DNA from: Microcaldota archaeon
GTDB lineage: Archaea; Micrarchaeota; Micrarchaeia; Micrarchaeales; CABMGC01
Direction of reading: 5' to 3'
Assembly: GCA_021848025.1 (NCBI GenBank)
Contig: JAJZND010000026.1
Coordinates: forward strand, 1 to 42,339
Length of the DNA: 42,339 bases
Of this stretch, positions 9,713 to 19,602 are shown in pieces. Each line of letters starts with the position of its first letter. The first letter of the stretch is position 1. Made by a program: the position numbers and the translations under genes. Below the pieces are notes generated by a model. It did not search any database. It was not told the origin of the DNA and was given only the letters and a program-made list of their open reading frames with translations.

Positions 9713-9877
9713 AAATTAATCCATTCACTCGTATAAGCCCTGTAAATTATATTGCTATTTTTTACTATATTAACATGGCTACAGAGATATTGATTTTTCT
9801 TTAATATACATAATCGAATTTTCAAAAGATCGTAAATTTCCTTTCGGATAGGCTTTAAATACGACCCTTAATTGCTA

Positions 9878-10855
9878 TTAATATCCAAAAGATTCTATGG
9901 CTGCCTTTTCCAATGACTTGAGCTTTTCATAGGCCACCTTAGCAGCAGCATGAACTCCGATTTCATTGAGTGCCTCGATGAATTCACCAGTCTGCTTAAC
10001 TGCTTCATTTCTTAAAAAAATCTCTCTCATAACTTTTTCAGGCATCATATTCACTACCACATATTCTATTGCAGATATGCCGTTTTTATCGGTAGCCAAT
10101 GGATTCGCACCAGCTTCTATCAATGCCAATGCGACTGCAGGTGTTGATGCGTGCATCAAAGGCGTGAAGTCGCTTGCAAAGCGAGTGCGAGCATAATAGT
10201 TTTTATCAGTAAATGAACCTGCTCCGTACCCGAAATTCACAGGGCCATAATGCTTGTTTACATCGGCTCCTTTTCGTATCAGTCCTATGACTTCATTCGC
10301 TGATCCATTTTCTATTGCCCTGGTCAATTTACGATCTAAATCACTTTTCTTCCTTTCAGAATTTTCTGGGCCGCCGTATTTGTGTCTAAGCAGCCCATTC
10401 CTGACAGGATGGTATCTTCTTCTTAATGCTTCCTCTACGCCAATTACACCCAATGCTGCTATTCCGATAATTATTTCATCCTGCGCGCGCTTGTTCTTGG
10501 CAAGCCCTAGTTTTCGCATTATTATTTTTACTGGCTTGTACTTCTCTATGCTGTTCAGGGTTTTTGACTCCCAATTTTCTTTTTCTTTTGCAGCCTTATG
10601 AGCTTCTATGGTTCCTGTTTTAGACTCATTTGCTGTTTCAACAGACTTTACCATTACTGCAGCAGGAGACTGCCTGTACGCTTCACGGAACGAAAGCGCT
10701 GATGGCACTGCAAGTGAAGCCGCAATCATGGAAGACGCAAATGCTTTCGAAACTTTATTTTTAATATTAGCTGCGTTGCTTTCTTTTCTCTGCAATGCTG
10801 CATCTAGTTGTGGCATATGCTTATGTTCCTCTGTATTTACACGACTCACTCTCAT
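9878..10855 (-). CDS. Membrane-anchored ankyrin-repeat protein (paralog of previous)
   Basis: IEKYKPVKIIMRKLGLAKNKRAQDEIIIGIAALGVIGVEEALRRR; ankyrin units GSANEVIGLIRKGADVN, TPLMHASTPAVALALIEAGANPLATDKNG. Confidence 0.82.
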   Translation of the reverse strand: MRVSRVNTEEHKHMPQLDAALQRKESNAANIKNKVSKAFASSMIAASLAVPSALSFREAYRQSPAAVMVKSVETANESKTGTIEAHKAAKEKENWESKTLNSIEKYKPVKIIMRKLGLAKNKRAQDEIIIGIAALGVIGVEEALRRRYHPVRNGLLRHKYGGPENSERKKSDLDRKLTRAIENGSANEVIGLIRKGADVNKHYGPVNFGYGAGSFTDKNYYARTRFASDFTPLMHASTPAVALALIEAGANPLATDKNGISAIEYVVVNMMPEKVMREIFLRNEAVKQTGEFIEALNEIGVHAAAKVAYEKLKSLEKAAIESFGY

Positions 10856-10872
10856 GATTCAACCCCTTATAT

Positions 10873-12099
10873 TCACCGCACCAATTTCCTGGCCTCTCCT
10901 ATCTCTTGCTCTATGTACTGCGCCAGTTTGTAGGCTTCTGCCTGCTTACCGACATTGCCATCTAACACGGAAGCTAGCCTAAACGGAATATGATTTACAA
11001 GCTGCCCTGTTCTACTAAACTGATTTCTTTCATCTGCACTATAATTATTAACTTCATACTTTACCACATCCCTTGCAAGATTCTGCAGCACTTTTTCGCG
11101 GGCTTTGCTCAAAGCTTCTGCTGTATTATCACTAGTATATGGTTTTGCAAGGGTATCTACCAGCAGGTCTACAAAAGAGCTTAGCTCATCTTTTGTAGGC
11201 AGATATGCTATGGTTGATGCTCCCCAGTACCATTTATACTGATCCTTAGGATACATCGGAGGACCTGCTTTTAAAGCAGGACTTGCCAGGTCTATCGCTG
11301 TCATCAGCAATGTCTTGCCGTTTTTGTCCATTATGTCTGCTTCTATGCCATGCTCCAGGTAAACTTTAGCAGTTTCCAGGTGCCCCCACCTTACGCTCTT
11401 AAACAGAGAATCCTGATCAGTTGCGGTGGCAGCCCTTTTACTCAGATCTGCCTTTACTGTTGCAAGTTCTGCAGAGAGCAGCAAAACAGGTATTGCATCG
11501 CTGTTCTTCATGTCAAAGAAATTAATCCTGTCAAAAGCCCGGCGCCTCTCATTGTTAACTGCATTAACATCTGCGCCGCGTGAGATCAATGAGTATGCCG
11601 TATTCAAATCGCTTTCTATGGCTCTTGGTATGAGCCAGCGTTTGTCACCGAGTTTTTTAATTTCATTCACTACAGAAGTTATAGTGCGGAAGAGCTCTGT
11701 CTCGCCCCTGCTGTCCCTTGCATCTATGCCAGGCTCATGGTGTATTGTAATTTGCAGAAGTTGCAATGAACTACGCTGTTCAGTTTCAGAAGGTGAACTT
11801 AAAATTTTGCTGCTCCGCGTCTCTTCACCGGCAGGCATACCGGACATGTATCTCAGATGATTGGCAAACCATGGATTTCTCTCCGACCAAGCACGTTCTT
11901 GCTCTTCTGGACTTTGACGCCGCTGCAGCTGCGGCAGCGGTATAGGCTGCGTTCTATAGGTTCCTCCTTCATTGGAAATGCTATTGTCTCTGCGCAAAAA
12001 CCTCTTTAATCGTGATGCTCCAGCACTCCTGGTTTCACCTGTGCCAGAAGCGCCGCTTGCCGTATTGGATACCGGCTCCTTTTCCTTTCTGCGTGTCAT
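10873..12099 (-). CDS. Ankyrin-repeat protein with disordered basic N-terminus, no obvious TM
   Basis: LNTAYSLISRGADVNAVNNE; DSLFKSVRWGHLETAKVYLEHGIEADIMDKNGKTLLMTAI; low-complexity N-terminus MTRRKEKEPVSNTASGASGTGETRS. Confidence 0.82.
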   Translation of the reverse strand: MTRRKEKEPVSNTASGASGTGETRSAGASRLKRFLRRDNSISNEGGTYRTQPIPLPQLQRRQSPEEQERAWSERNPWFANHLRYMSGMPAGEETRSSKILSSPSETEQRSSLQLLQITIHHEPGIDARDSRGETELFRTITSVVNEIKKLGDKRWLIPRAIESDLNTAYSLISRGADVNAVNNERRRAFDRINFFDMKNSDAIPVLLLSAELATVKADLSKRAATATDQDSLFKSVRWGHLETAKVYLEHGIEADIMDKNGKTLLMTAIDLASPALKAGPPMYPKDQYKWYWGASTIAYLPTKDELSSFVDLLVDTLAKPYTSDNTAEALSKAREKVLQNLARDVVKYEVNNYSADERNQFSRTGQLVNHIPFRLASVLDGNVGKQAEAYKLAQYIEQEIGEARKLVR

Positions 12100-12199
12100 T
12101 CTTATCTTATTGTATGCGTCTTTCCAGATATATAGCTTTTTGCGGGTTTAGGAATTGTCGTCTGAATCATTTACTGATCCTTTTATAAATCAGTATGTC

Positions 12200-12210
12200 T
12201 TTTATATCAT
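12200..12210 (+). promoter_or_regulatory. TATA-box-like element for the secretion-like cluster (leaderless GTG at 12232)
   Basis: ttttatatca centred about 26 bp upstream of GTG 12232. Confidence 0.45.
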
Positions 12211-12231
12211 CTAGGGCATAATTATACTGGT

Positions 12232-14331
12232 GTGCTGGTGTTTTTCGCATTTGCTGTATTGCTCTCTATTGGCGCGATAAATGCGCTGATACCGATAATT
12301 ATAATACTGATACTTATAGCTGCCGCGGCAGGCTCTACAAGAGGGTACAGCATCTTTGCAATATTGGGCATAGGAACCATTGCAGGAATGGGACCAAGCG
12401 GAAAAGGCAGCATGGCAGGTAAAGGAAGCTATCCTTTCAGGTCCATTCTCGATCCGAATATAAGGGGGCCGAGGAAGTCTCCAGAAGTTAAGGCTAAAAA
12501 AGCAGCAAAAAAAGCAGCAAGAAAAGCAGCATTAAATGAAAAACCTAAGAGACCGCTCAAGCCATGGGAGAAGAAAACCCTTGATATGGCAAGATGGGCT
12601 GTCGCACCTGCAATATTTGGCAGCGGCATGGCGCTTTATCAGAGAGGCAGCTCGGTAGCTAGAAGGATAGCAAAGTCATCAACTCCGCAGGGCAGGAGAG
12701 ATGCCAGATCTGCAAGGACAGAAGCAGCAAAGGGGCAACTTAGCGGAAGCCTTGACTCGCGGAAATCTCCGCAATATAAACCAAATACCACTCCTGGAGC
12801 ACCTCCCGGGAGCGGGGTTGTTACAAATAGATTGAGCTCTGAGAATAGGGAAATTATAAGAAGGATATTGGATTCCAGAAGCAGGGGAATAGGAGCAGTG
12901 CCTACAAGTGCCATAGGAGTTGGAGCAGGAACTGAATTAAGGCGGGCCGTGATGGCGCTTAAAAACCGCCAGTTTAGGGTCGCCAATGGACATCTGAACA
13001 ATGTTTCCAAGATAACAAGCCATAACCTGCAGCAGAGGCGGTTAAATGCAGTTTCTGGAAAGGCTTTGCTCGAAAGGCAAAAACTCCTAAATGAAATGAA
13101 AGAAGCAAACGAAATAGGAAGGGGACGCACTGTGCCTCCTACAACAGTAAGAACCACTTACACTGGTGCAGACGTAGGGGCTACAAGGACCATCTGGGGC
13201 TCTCTGGCCATGGCAGGTCTTGCGAGACTCAGGGGAGACAGATATGCATCTAATTTGTATAAGAGGGATGCTATGGCGCAGCTTAAGGTTAGGAGCGCAG
13301 AGGGCAGCCTTGCGCTTTCAAAAAGGCTCAGATATGGAGTAACTGACAAAAAAGGCAATGTAACCATGGGTGCGCTTCATCAGCAAATAGGAAGGGCGGC
13401 GCGGCAAGAAAAAGCAGGTGAGGAAGCCAGAGCAAGGGAAAAACGTTTGCGTGATCTTGAATTATTTCTATATGGCTCAAAGGACGTATATGGACTGGGA
13501 GGACAGATAGGTGCTTTCGAGAAGATATACGGAGTCAATGATCCAAGCAAAGTAGATAAGTTGAGAGAGAGGGTAAAAGCAGAGCAGGCAATTGCAGATT
13601 ACAGATATAGTGGAGATCCGGCTGCACTGACTACTATAGAGCGCGCTAAAACGTTAAAAATTATCAGTAATCAGAAGTACAATGAAGCTCTCAGAGCGGG
13701 CCCGCATTCATTTACGAAAAAAGAGTATGAATCTCAGACAGAGAAAAACAAAAATGCCATGGAAAATGTTTCGCAGCTTGAGGTCGGAAGGATAGCATTT
13801 GCACAGGATAAACTTGCGCGCGGTGAAATAACGCAGGATGTTTATGAAAATGAGATGGGCAGGATACAGAAAGAGCAGAGACTACTCAGCAAGCTTTCAT
13901 ACGAGCATGCCCGGCTGACATCAGGAAACCCTCCTGGAAGAATAGAGGTAAGCTTTAATCGCAAAATTGTACCAGGTGGAGGGGTAGAAGCAGGCGGACT
14001 TCTGCCTACTATAAAAATAAATGGCAGGCAAACAGGTACAAGTGGAGTGGCGCAGCGATTGTTTGAGTTTCATAGGAACGTCAATACTATTAACAAGCTA
14101 AAAGAAAGAGGCGACAGGGAATTTCAGCCTCCTACCGATGGCATATTTTCTGTTTCTGGAAGATGGCGCAATGAAAACGTTACCACGTACCCCTCTTTCG
14201 AGGTTGGCAGTGCTCCTGCAATTAACAGGAGGGTCTATAGAGTAGGAGAGGGGCCTGTTGAATACCAATTGAGGCGCAGGAGGGTGGTGCCTGTGCCTCG
14301 CTGGGAGAAGGTAAAGAAAAATGAGGAGTAG
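12232..14331 (+). CDS. Membrane-anchored, very basic coiled-coil protein, first gene of secretion-like cluster
   Basis: 699 aa; hydrophobic N-terminus (VFFAFAVLLSIGAINALIPIIIILILIAAAAG), then Lys/Arg/Ala-rich KAKKAAKKAARKAALNEKPKRPLKPWEKK and a long helical charged body. Confidence 0.75.
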   Translation: MLVFFAFAVLLSIGAINALIPIIIILILIAAAAGSTRGYSIFAILGIGTIAGMGPSGKGSMAGKGSYPFRSILDPNIRGPRKSPEVKAKKAAKKAARKAALNEKPKRPLKPWEKKTLDMARWAVAPAIFGSGMALYQRGSSVARRIAKSSTPQGRRDARSARTEAAKGQLSGSLDSRKSPQYKPNTTPGAPPGSGVVTNRLSSENREIIRRILDSRSRGIGAVPTSAIGVGAGTELRRAVMALKNRQFRVANGHLNNVSKITSHNLQQRRLNAVSGKALLERQKLLNEMKEANEIGRGRTVPPTTVRTTYTGADVGATRTIWGSLAMAGLARLRGDRYASNLYKRDAMAQLKVRSAEGSLALSKRLRYGVTDKKGNVTMGALHQQIGRAARQEKAGEEARAREKRLRDLELFLYGSKDVYGLGGQIGAFEKIYGVNDPSKVDKLRERVKAEQAIADYRYSGDPAALTTIERAKTLKIISNQKYNEALRAGPHSFTKKEYESQTEKNKNAMENVSQLEVGRIAFAQDKLARGEITQDVYENEMGRIQKEQRLLSKLSYEHARLTSGNPPGRIEVSFNRKIVPGGGVEAGGLLPTIKINGRQTGTSGVAQRLFEFHRNVNTINKLKERGDREFQPPTDGIFSVSGRWRNENVTTYPSFEVGSAPAINRRVYRVGEGPVEYQLRRRRVVPVPRWEKVKKNEE

Positions 14332-14415
14332 CTTTTATAGATCATTTAAGTGCCTCTCTCGTCCTTAGCACAAAAGCTCTTCCTGAAGCAGCTCCGCTCT
14401 CTTCATAGATATCTA

Positions 14416-14425
14416 ATTATATAAT
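14416..14425 (+). promoter_or_regulatory. TATA-box-like element for the first polytopic paralog
   Basis: attatataat about 25 bp upstream of ATG 14445. Confidence 0.5.
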
Positions 14426-14444
14426 TTGCCATAGATATAGCACT

Positions 14445-15698
14445 ATGCGCCTAGCCAGTGGCATCCCCAAAGTCCTGCTTTTCATGCTTTTCTTTCTTGG
14501 CATAGCTAATGCGTGCAGCGCTGCAGCGAACACTGCGGGATTTAATTTATCCATTATTAACAAGACAGGTGGGCTGGAGCTCTCTTTCCTCGCGTTGCTT
14601 ATCTCGTTAGACGTGATAGCGATTGGATGGATCGCAAACAAGATTCTCCCTTCCATAGGCATAGCAGGCTGGCTGCCAAGGGAGTACTGGGAATTTACTA
14701 AATCTGCAATTCTTGTAGCTACCATCTTCTCGGTAATAGCGTTCGTAAGCGGGCTCTCCTTGCTGCTCGGAGGAATCACGCCGCCAGCTGCAGGAGCATC
14801 GCCGGCATACGCCGCGAATGCAAATGCCCTGGTCTACCAGTCTGAAACTTATCTTTGCACAGTGGATAATTCCCTACAGGCTTCAATGGCAAACGTAGTC
14901 ACGCTCTCTTTCGGATTGGGCGAAGTGAACGGAGCATATGGCGGCATAGGTGTCTTTGCTGATGGGCAGGGAGGAAATCCCGGTTCTTATGCGGGCCTTG
15001 CGCTCTTCTATCAGGGCATACCGATACCGCCTACTGAACTGCCAGGAATTTTAGGACTGCTCCCGGAGTTCAGGTCAGGCATAAACTTTGTCATACTCAG
15101 CAACTTCATGCTCGGCTCGAACTTCGTCTTCCACAGCCAGTTTGTCTCATTCATAAACGATGCGCTTGTCTTCCTGGCTTTTCCGATGGCCATCTTCTTT
15201 ATTTCTGAAGAGAAGCTGCTTCCCCTGCTTGTGCTCATAGGGCTCAATGTGCTAATACCTATCGGCCTTGTCTTCCGCTCTTTCCCGTTCCTGCGGAACA
15301 TAGGGGGAACGCTGGTGGCTCTCGGCATAGGTGTTTCGCTCATCTGGCCTTCGCTGCTGCTGCTGATCAATGCGCCCCTTAGCAGTTACTTCGAGCCACT
15401 GCTCTACGACACCACCTCATCAAGCACAGCGTTCTCCAACAGCTGCCCGGGCTTCTTCGCAATCATATGCAACGGCGTAAACACGCTCTTTACTGGAACA
15501 TTCTACGGTTTTGACAGCATAGACAACATTTATCCTGATATTAACTTCCTTATGAAAAATGAGCTCTTTATAATATTCCAGCAGTATGTGCTCTTTATGA
15601 TAGACTTGGTGATCTTCTTCCCGCTTACCGATGCCATAGCAAGAACACTCGGTGGCACAATCAGACTTCAGCTCGGAAAGAGGTTTAAGCTGGTGTAG
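14445..15698 (+). CDS. Polytopic membrane protein, VirB6/TrbL/CedA-like candidate (paralog 1 of 6)
   Basis: 417 aa; motif GLVFRSFPFLRNIGGTLVALGIGVSLIWPSLLLL; Cys-containing predicted external loops. Confidence 0.75.
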   Translation: MRLASGIPKVLLFMLFFLGIANACSAAANTAGFNLSIINKTGGLELSFLALLISLDVIAIGWIANKILPSIGIAGWLPREYWEFTKSAILVATIFSVIAFVSGLSLLLGGITPPAAGASPAYAANANALVYQSETYLCTVDNSLQASMANVVTLSFGLGEVNGAYGGIGVFADGQGGNPGSYAGLALFYQGIPIPPTELPGILGLLPEFRSGINFVILSNFMLGSNFVFHSQFVSFINDALVFLAFPMAIFFISEEKLLPLLVLIGLNVLIPIGLVFRSFPFLRNIGGTLVALGIGVSLIWPSLLLLINAPLSSYFEPLLYDTTSSSTAFSNSCPGFFAIICNGVNTLFTGTFYGFDSIDNIYPDINFLMKNELFIIFQQYVLFMIDLVIFFPLTDAIARTLGGTIRLQLGKRFKLV

Positions 15699-15700
15699 AT

Positions 15701-16873
15701 ATGATAGGCTTCTTCTCGTTTGCAAACTTCATGCTCGCAGCCACAACGACTTACCAGGCTACCTGCTCCTATGCATACCTGAACCAGGCCGGCTGGATAA
15801 ACATAAACATGCTTGTTGTACTGGCATTCATGCTTATTGCGTCATTGATATATGCGATAAGCTCGCTGCTGCCTGCTTCAAAGAGCGAGAGGGTCAAAGG
15901 CCTCGTAAAATTTGAATTGGTTCAGGGCGTAATAAGCGTTCTGCTTATAGTGGCCATACTTTCCTTTGCAGATGTTACGTGCAATGCAGGCGCAGCGCTT
16001 ATGGGCCCATACAGCGGCTATCAGGATCCATTCCAGTACTCGCATTTCTATCTCGGAACCCTTGTCTTTACCACTGGCGTCTCGCTTATTTCGAACCTGT
16101 GGTCGCAGGGGATAATACTGCTGGTGGATGGAAACCTGGTAGGCGACTTCCTAAGCAGCATCCCGCTGGGCCATTTTAGCGGAGGCCCATTCAGCGTTGA
16201 ATTCGGCATAGGGGATGAAGCAACATATGTCTTTTTCGAGTACAACGGAATACTCGCGCAGGTCTTCTCTGTGATTGTAGTGCTTACTTCCGGGATACTT
16301 GTAATAGTATTCCTTATTTTGCCTGCGGTGGAGCAGCTCGCTCTTGGTGTTGTGCTGCCGGTAGCCATCATAATGAGATCGCTTTCATTTACAGGGCCCA
16401 GGCTGCGTGAGGCTGCTAATTCATTCATTGCTCTTGCCCTTGCCTTCTACTTCGTTTTCCCCATGACAATAGTTATGGACAGCTACATTACAGGATGGCT
16501 CTACTGCACAAACGGAACAGTATGCAATCCTTACTCCGGCTATCTTGGCTCATATCCGCTGAGCAATCTGCCGGTAAGCCCGCTCTTCGAGCAGAAAAGC
16601 TCAGTGAAATTAGGCATCGGTGCGCCGCTGAGTGTTTACAGCGCAGAAGTAAGCGGCAATGGAGGAATAGGAAGCATGCTGACGCAAATGCTTGAAAGCC
16701 TGGTAAGGCTGCCTGCGGTTGTGCAGAACTTTATACCTTCTGTGGCAGAGTACGTCTTCCAGGGCATTATACTTTTAGGGCTTGACCTTGCAATAACAGT
16801 TGGATTTGCAATAGGGCTTACAAAGAGCTTTGCTGCTGCTTCCAGTTTTATGCATGTTGGCCCGGTGCTTTGA
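15701..16873 (+). CDS. Polytopic membrane protein, VirB6-like candidate (paralog 2 of 6)
   Basis: 390 aa; motif AIIMRSLSFTGPRLREAANSFIALALAFYFVFPMTIV (degenerate); WLYCTNGTVCNPYSG external Cys pair. Confidence 0.72.
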   Translation: MIGFFSFANFMLAATTTYQATCSYAYLNQAGWININMLVVLAFMLIASLIYAISSLLPASKSERVKGLVKFELVQGVISVLLIVAILSFADVTCNAGAALMGPYSGYQDPFQYSHFYLGTLVFTTGVSLISNLWSQGIILLVDGNLVGDFLSSIPLGHFSGGPFSVEFGIGDEATYVFFEYNGILAQVFSVIVVLTSGILVIVFLILPAVEQLALGVVLPVAIIMRSLSFTGPRLREAANSFIALALAFYFVFPMTIVMDSYITGWLYCTNGTVCNPYSGYLGSYPLSNLPVSPLFEQKSSVKLGIGAPLSVYSAEVSGNGGIGSMLTQMLESLVRLPAVVQNFIPSVAEYVFQGIILLGLDLAITVGFAIGLTKSFAAASSFMHVGPVL

Positions 16874-16903
16874 AATGGATTACACTGTACGATTTGACAG
16901 GGT

Positions 16904-18379
16904 ATGCAAATTGGTGAAGCTACGATGAGGCCGTCCATACTGCTTATGCTGTCATGCGCGCTGCTCATGCCTTTACTTATTACATCCGCAGCAGCTGCCG
17001 CGCCCAAGACTCCCACCACCATAACAAATGCAAATGTGCTGAACCAGTGGCTGAGCGTTATCATGATAGCTGTGCTGGCCAGCGTGCTGCTGCTTATCTT
17101 TTACTATGTTGCAGGATACCTTCTCAATAATGCGCAGATAAAGGCAACTGCAATCAACGAGATCCAGCAGGCTTTTGGCACAGCAGTGGCAGTCTTTATC
17201 ATAATAGCGGCACTTGATTTTGTAGGGAATGCTGTTTTCTCTAGCACAAATCTCGTGCCTCCGTCTACCATAAGCAGCATCTGCAACACCTTAACTGGCG
17301 CCAATCTGGATTTTGTGAAAAATGCCGCACCTAACGGCTATTACACCCCTACAAACACCCTCTGCAACGGCATTATAAGCAAGGCCAAAGGCGGCACCCT
17401 CAGCGTCTCCAACTCCATCGACTACGGCCTCGGAGCTTCTTACATAATAATAGCCAACATAACCAACCAGAGCCTCACTAATCTAAATGCAGTCTACATT
17501 TTCGAGAGCTATACTGGATTCTTGACTGCACTGAACCCTACAGCAAGCATTTGCATACCTAATGATACCTGCTTACCTGACGACATCGGGGCCTTCTACG
17601 CTTCTATCAGCTATGCGCCTTTTGCTGCGTACGGAACTCTCAGGGGAGTTGTCTTCCCTGTAGCTACGCAATCAGAGATGATCTTTTACATGAGCCTGCT
17701 TGAGGAAATGGCGATACTGCTTATGCTTTACGCATGGCCGTATATACTCGCTGCAGGCATACTACTGCGTGCCTTTACCTTTACCCGTAGGGCAGGCGGG
17801 CTTATCATCGCCTTGGTGCTCTCGGCTCTGGTTATCTTCCCGCTGATAATGCTTTTTGAATATTCCTCGCTTACTAACCCGCACATAGTGCCGATAGGCG
17901 CGAATGAGATAACCGTAAATGCGATAAGCAACAGCATTGCACTTAAAGGATTGCCAATAGGCAAAACTGACACCCCTGCAAACGTAATAGATTACAGCTC
18001 CGGCACCATAAACTTCTTCTCCTTCCCGCGCGCAGACTACGTGCTTAATTACGAAGGCTGCTGGCCTGGCACGTCACTGATTACCAGGGAAGCGGAGATA
18101 GTGGGAGGTTATGCCATACCTGGCTATGGAGAATTCCTTACACTCTCCACTGCGCTCGGATCATTCAGTGCATCGGTGCCTGCGGTGCCTTTCACAAATT
18201 GCAACTGGCCAAATGTAATACACTCGCTCTTTGCGCTTGAAAATCTCTATGGGATTATCTCAGTCATAGGAGTGATAGTGCCGGTACTCAATCTCCTGAT
18301 TGTGCTAGGAAGCGCCAGAAGCTTATCATTCCTGCTTGGAGGGGACACGAATATCTTTGGGCTTGGACGCTTGTTGTAG
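16904..18379 (+). CDS. Polytopic membrane protein with signal peptide, VirB6-like candidate (paralog 3 of 6)
   Basis: 491 aa; motif GILLRAFTFTRRAGGLIIALVLSALVIFPLIM; probable start is ATG at 16925 (MRPSILLMLSCALLMPLLITSAAAAA). Confidence 0.75.
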   Translation: MQIGEATMRPSILLMLSCALLMPLLITSAAAAAPKTPTTITNANVLNQWLSVIMIAVLASVLLLIFYYVAGYLLNNAQIKATAINEIQQAFGTAVAVFIIIAALDFVGNAVFSSTNLVPPSTISSICNTLTGANLDFVKNAAPNGYYTPTNTLCNGIISKAKGGTLSVSNSIDYGLGASYIIIANITNQSLTNLNAVYIFESYTGFLTALNPTASICIPNDTCLPDDIGAFYASISYAPFAAYGTLRGVVFPVATQSEMIFYMSLLEEMAILLMLYAWPYILAAGILLRAFTFTRRAGGLIIALVLSALVIFPLIMLFEYSSLTNPHIVPIGANEITVNAISNSIALKGLPIGKTDTPANVIDYSSGTINFFSFPRADYVLNYEGCWPGTSLITREAEIVGGYAIPGYGEFLTLSTALGSFSASVPAVPFTNCNWPNVIHSLFALENLYGIISVIGVIVPVLNLLIVLGSARSLSFLLGGDTNIFGLGRLL

Positions 18380-18381
18380 GT

Positions 18382-19602
18382 TTGGCCATGAAAAAATACG
18401 CGCTCGCACTGCTCTTTGCCTTTTTTGTGTTAGCTTCGCCTTCGCTCGCCGTGGCGTCCTCTTCCACTACAATAGGCAGCACGTACTGCACGCCTATCTT
18501 TACGCCCAGCAAAGCAGTGGTCTCGACTTCATTCGTGCTAAGCCCTGGATCGGTGCCCATAAAGGGTACCTTCGGAGGTGTGATTAGCATAGCCCTCCTC
18601 ATAGTGCTGATGGTGTTTACTGTAATCGCATTAGTATACGGAGTAGGAGTAGCTTTCAGAATAGACAAACTTATCAGATTCGGTCGCGCCGAGCTTCTTG
18701 AATCGTTTGCGAACGTAGTGATAATAGCAGTAATAGCGTTCGGAGTAGGGACCATATTCGGAGCAGCGTCTTTTCTTGCTAACCTGGGCTCGCTTAATGT
18801 AGTTGCTCCTTCGTCTGGCTTTTCCACTGGCGTGCAGGGCTTCTATACCAATACATGCATAAACATCTTCAACAACGTAATAATAACCAGCTTATTTGAC
18901 ATGGTCGGGGGCCTTGCGAATGCCGTAATTTACGAGATACTTGACGACTTCCAGCTCACTTTCGTACCTGGAGGCGTCATTTCTTATGTTGTGCCAGGTT
19001 TTCAGGCCCAGCCATTTCAGGGAATAGGTCCAATAGTCTCGCTTACTTTCGTTGAGACCTCCACATTTACGGCATTCATTATGACAGGATTAGGCATAAT
19101 CTTCATGCTCTTCGTCATTTATTATCTTTTCCCTATCTTCCTTTATTTGGGGATAGTGCTCAGGGCCTTCCCCTGGACGAGACCGGCAGGAGGTGCGCTT
19201 ATAGCAATATTCGTCTCGTTTTACATCTTCTTCCCTGCACTGCTTTATCCGTTCACTACCTTTGGCAGTAGCGTTGGTAACATATACTGCAATGGATCTA
19301 CTTCGCACGGAGGAACTACTTCGCCCAGCGGAAAGCCAGTCCCGGATATCTGCAGTTCGAATGACATTACGCATTACATCGCTACCGGAGGTATAGATGC
19401 CTTGCTGGCCCTTTTAGGCAACATTAACACCGCATTCAACAGCAATGTAGAGGTATATGCGAGCATGGTAGCTGCATTCGCACTTGAGTTTATAGGATTT
19501 GCCATAGCATTTCTTATATCCTACGACCTGCTGGAGGTGTTCGGAGACCTCTTCGGCTCGCCTTCACTGCAGGCGAATAGGATACTGAGTAGATTGATAT
19601 GA
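18382..19602 (+). CDS. Polytopic membrane protein with signal peptide, VirB6-like candidate (paralog 4 of 6)
   Basis: 406 aa; motif GIVLRAFPWTRPAGGALIAIFVSFYIFFPALL; N-terminal signal peptide; probable start ATG 18388. Confidence 0.77.
   Translation: MAMKKYALALLFAFFVLASPSLAVASSSTTIGSTYCTPIFTPSKAVVSTSFVLSPGSVPIKGTFGGVISIALLIVLMVFTVIALVYGVGVAFRIDKLIRFGRAELLESFANVVIIAVIAFGVGTIFGAASFLANLGSLNVVAPSSGFSTGVQGFYTNTCINIFNNVIITSLFDMVGGLANAVIYEILDDFQLTFVPGGVISYVVPGFQAQPFQGIGPIVSLTFVETSTFTAFIMTGLGIIFMLFVIYYLFPIFLYLGIVLRAFPWTRPAGGALIAIFVSFYIFFPALLYPFTTFGSSVGNIYCNGSTSHGGTTSPSGKPVPDICSSNDITHYIATGGIDALLALLGNINTAFNSNVEVYASMVAAFALEFIGFAIAFLISYDLLEVFGDLFGSPSLQANRILSRLI

Noticed and set aside
12639-13157. 172-aa antisense ORF inside the basic protein gene
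   Set aside because: Hydrophobic mirror of Lys/Arg/Ala-rich codons; no start context or promoter
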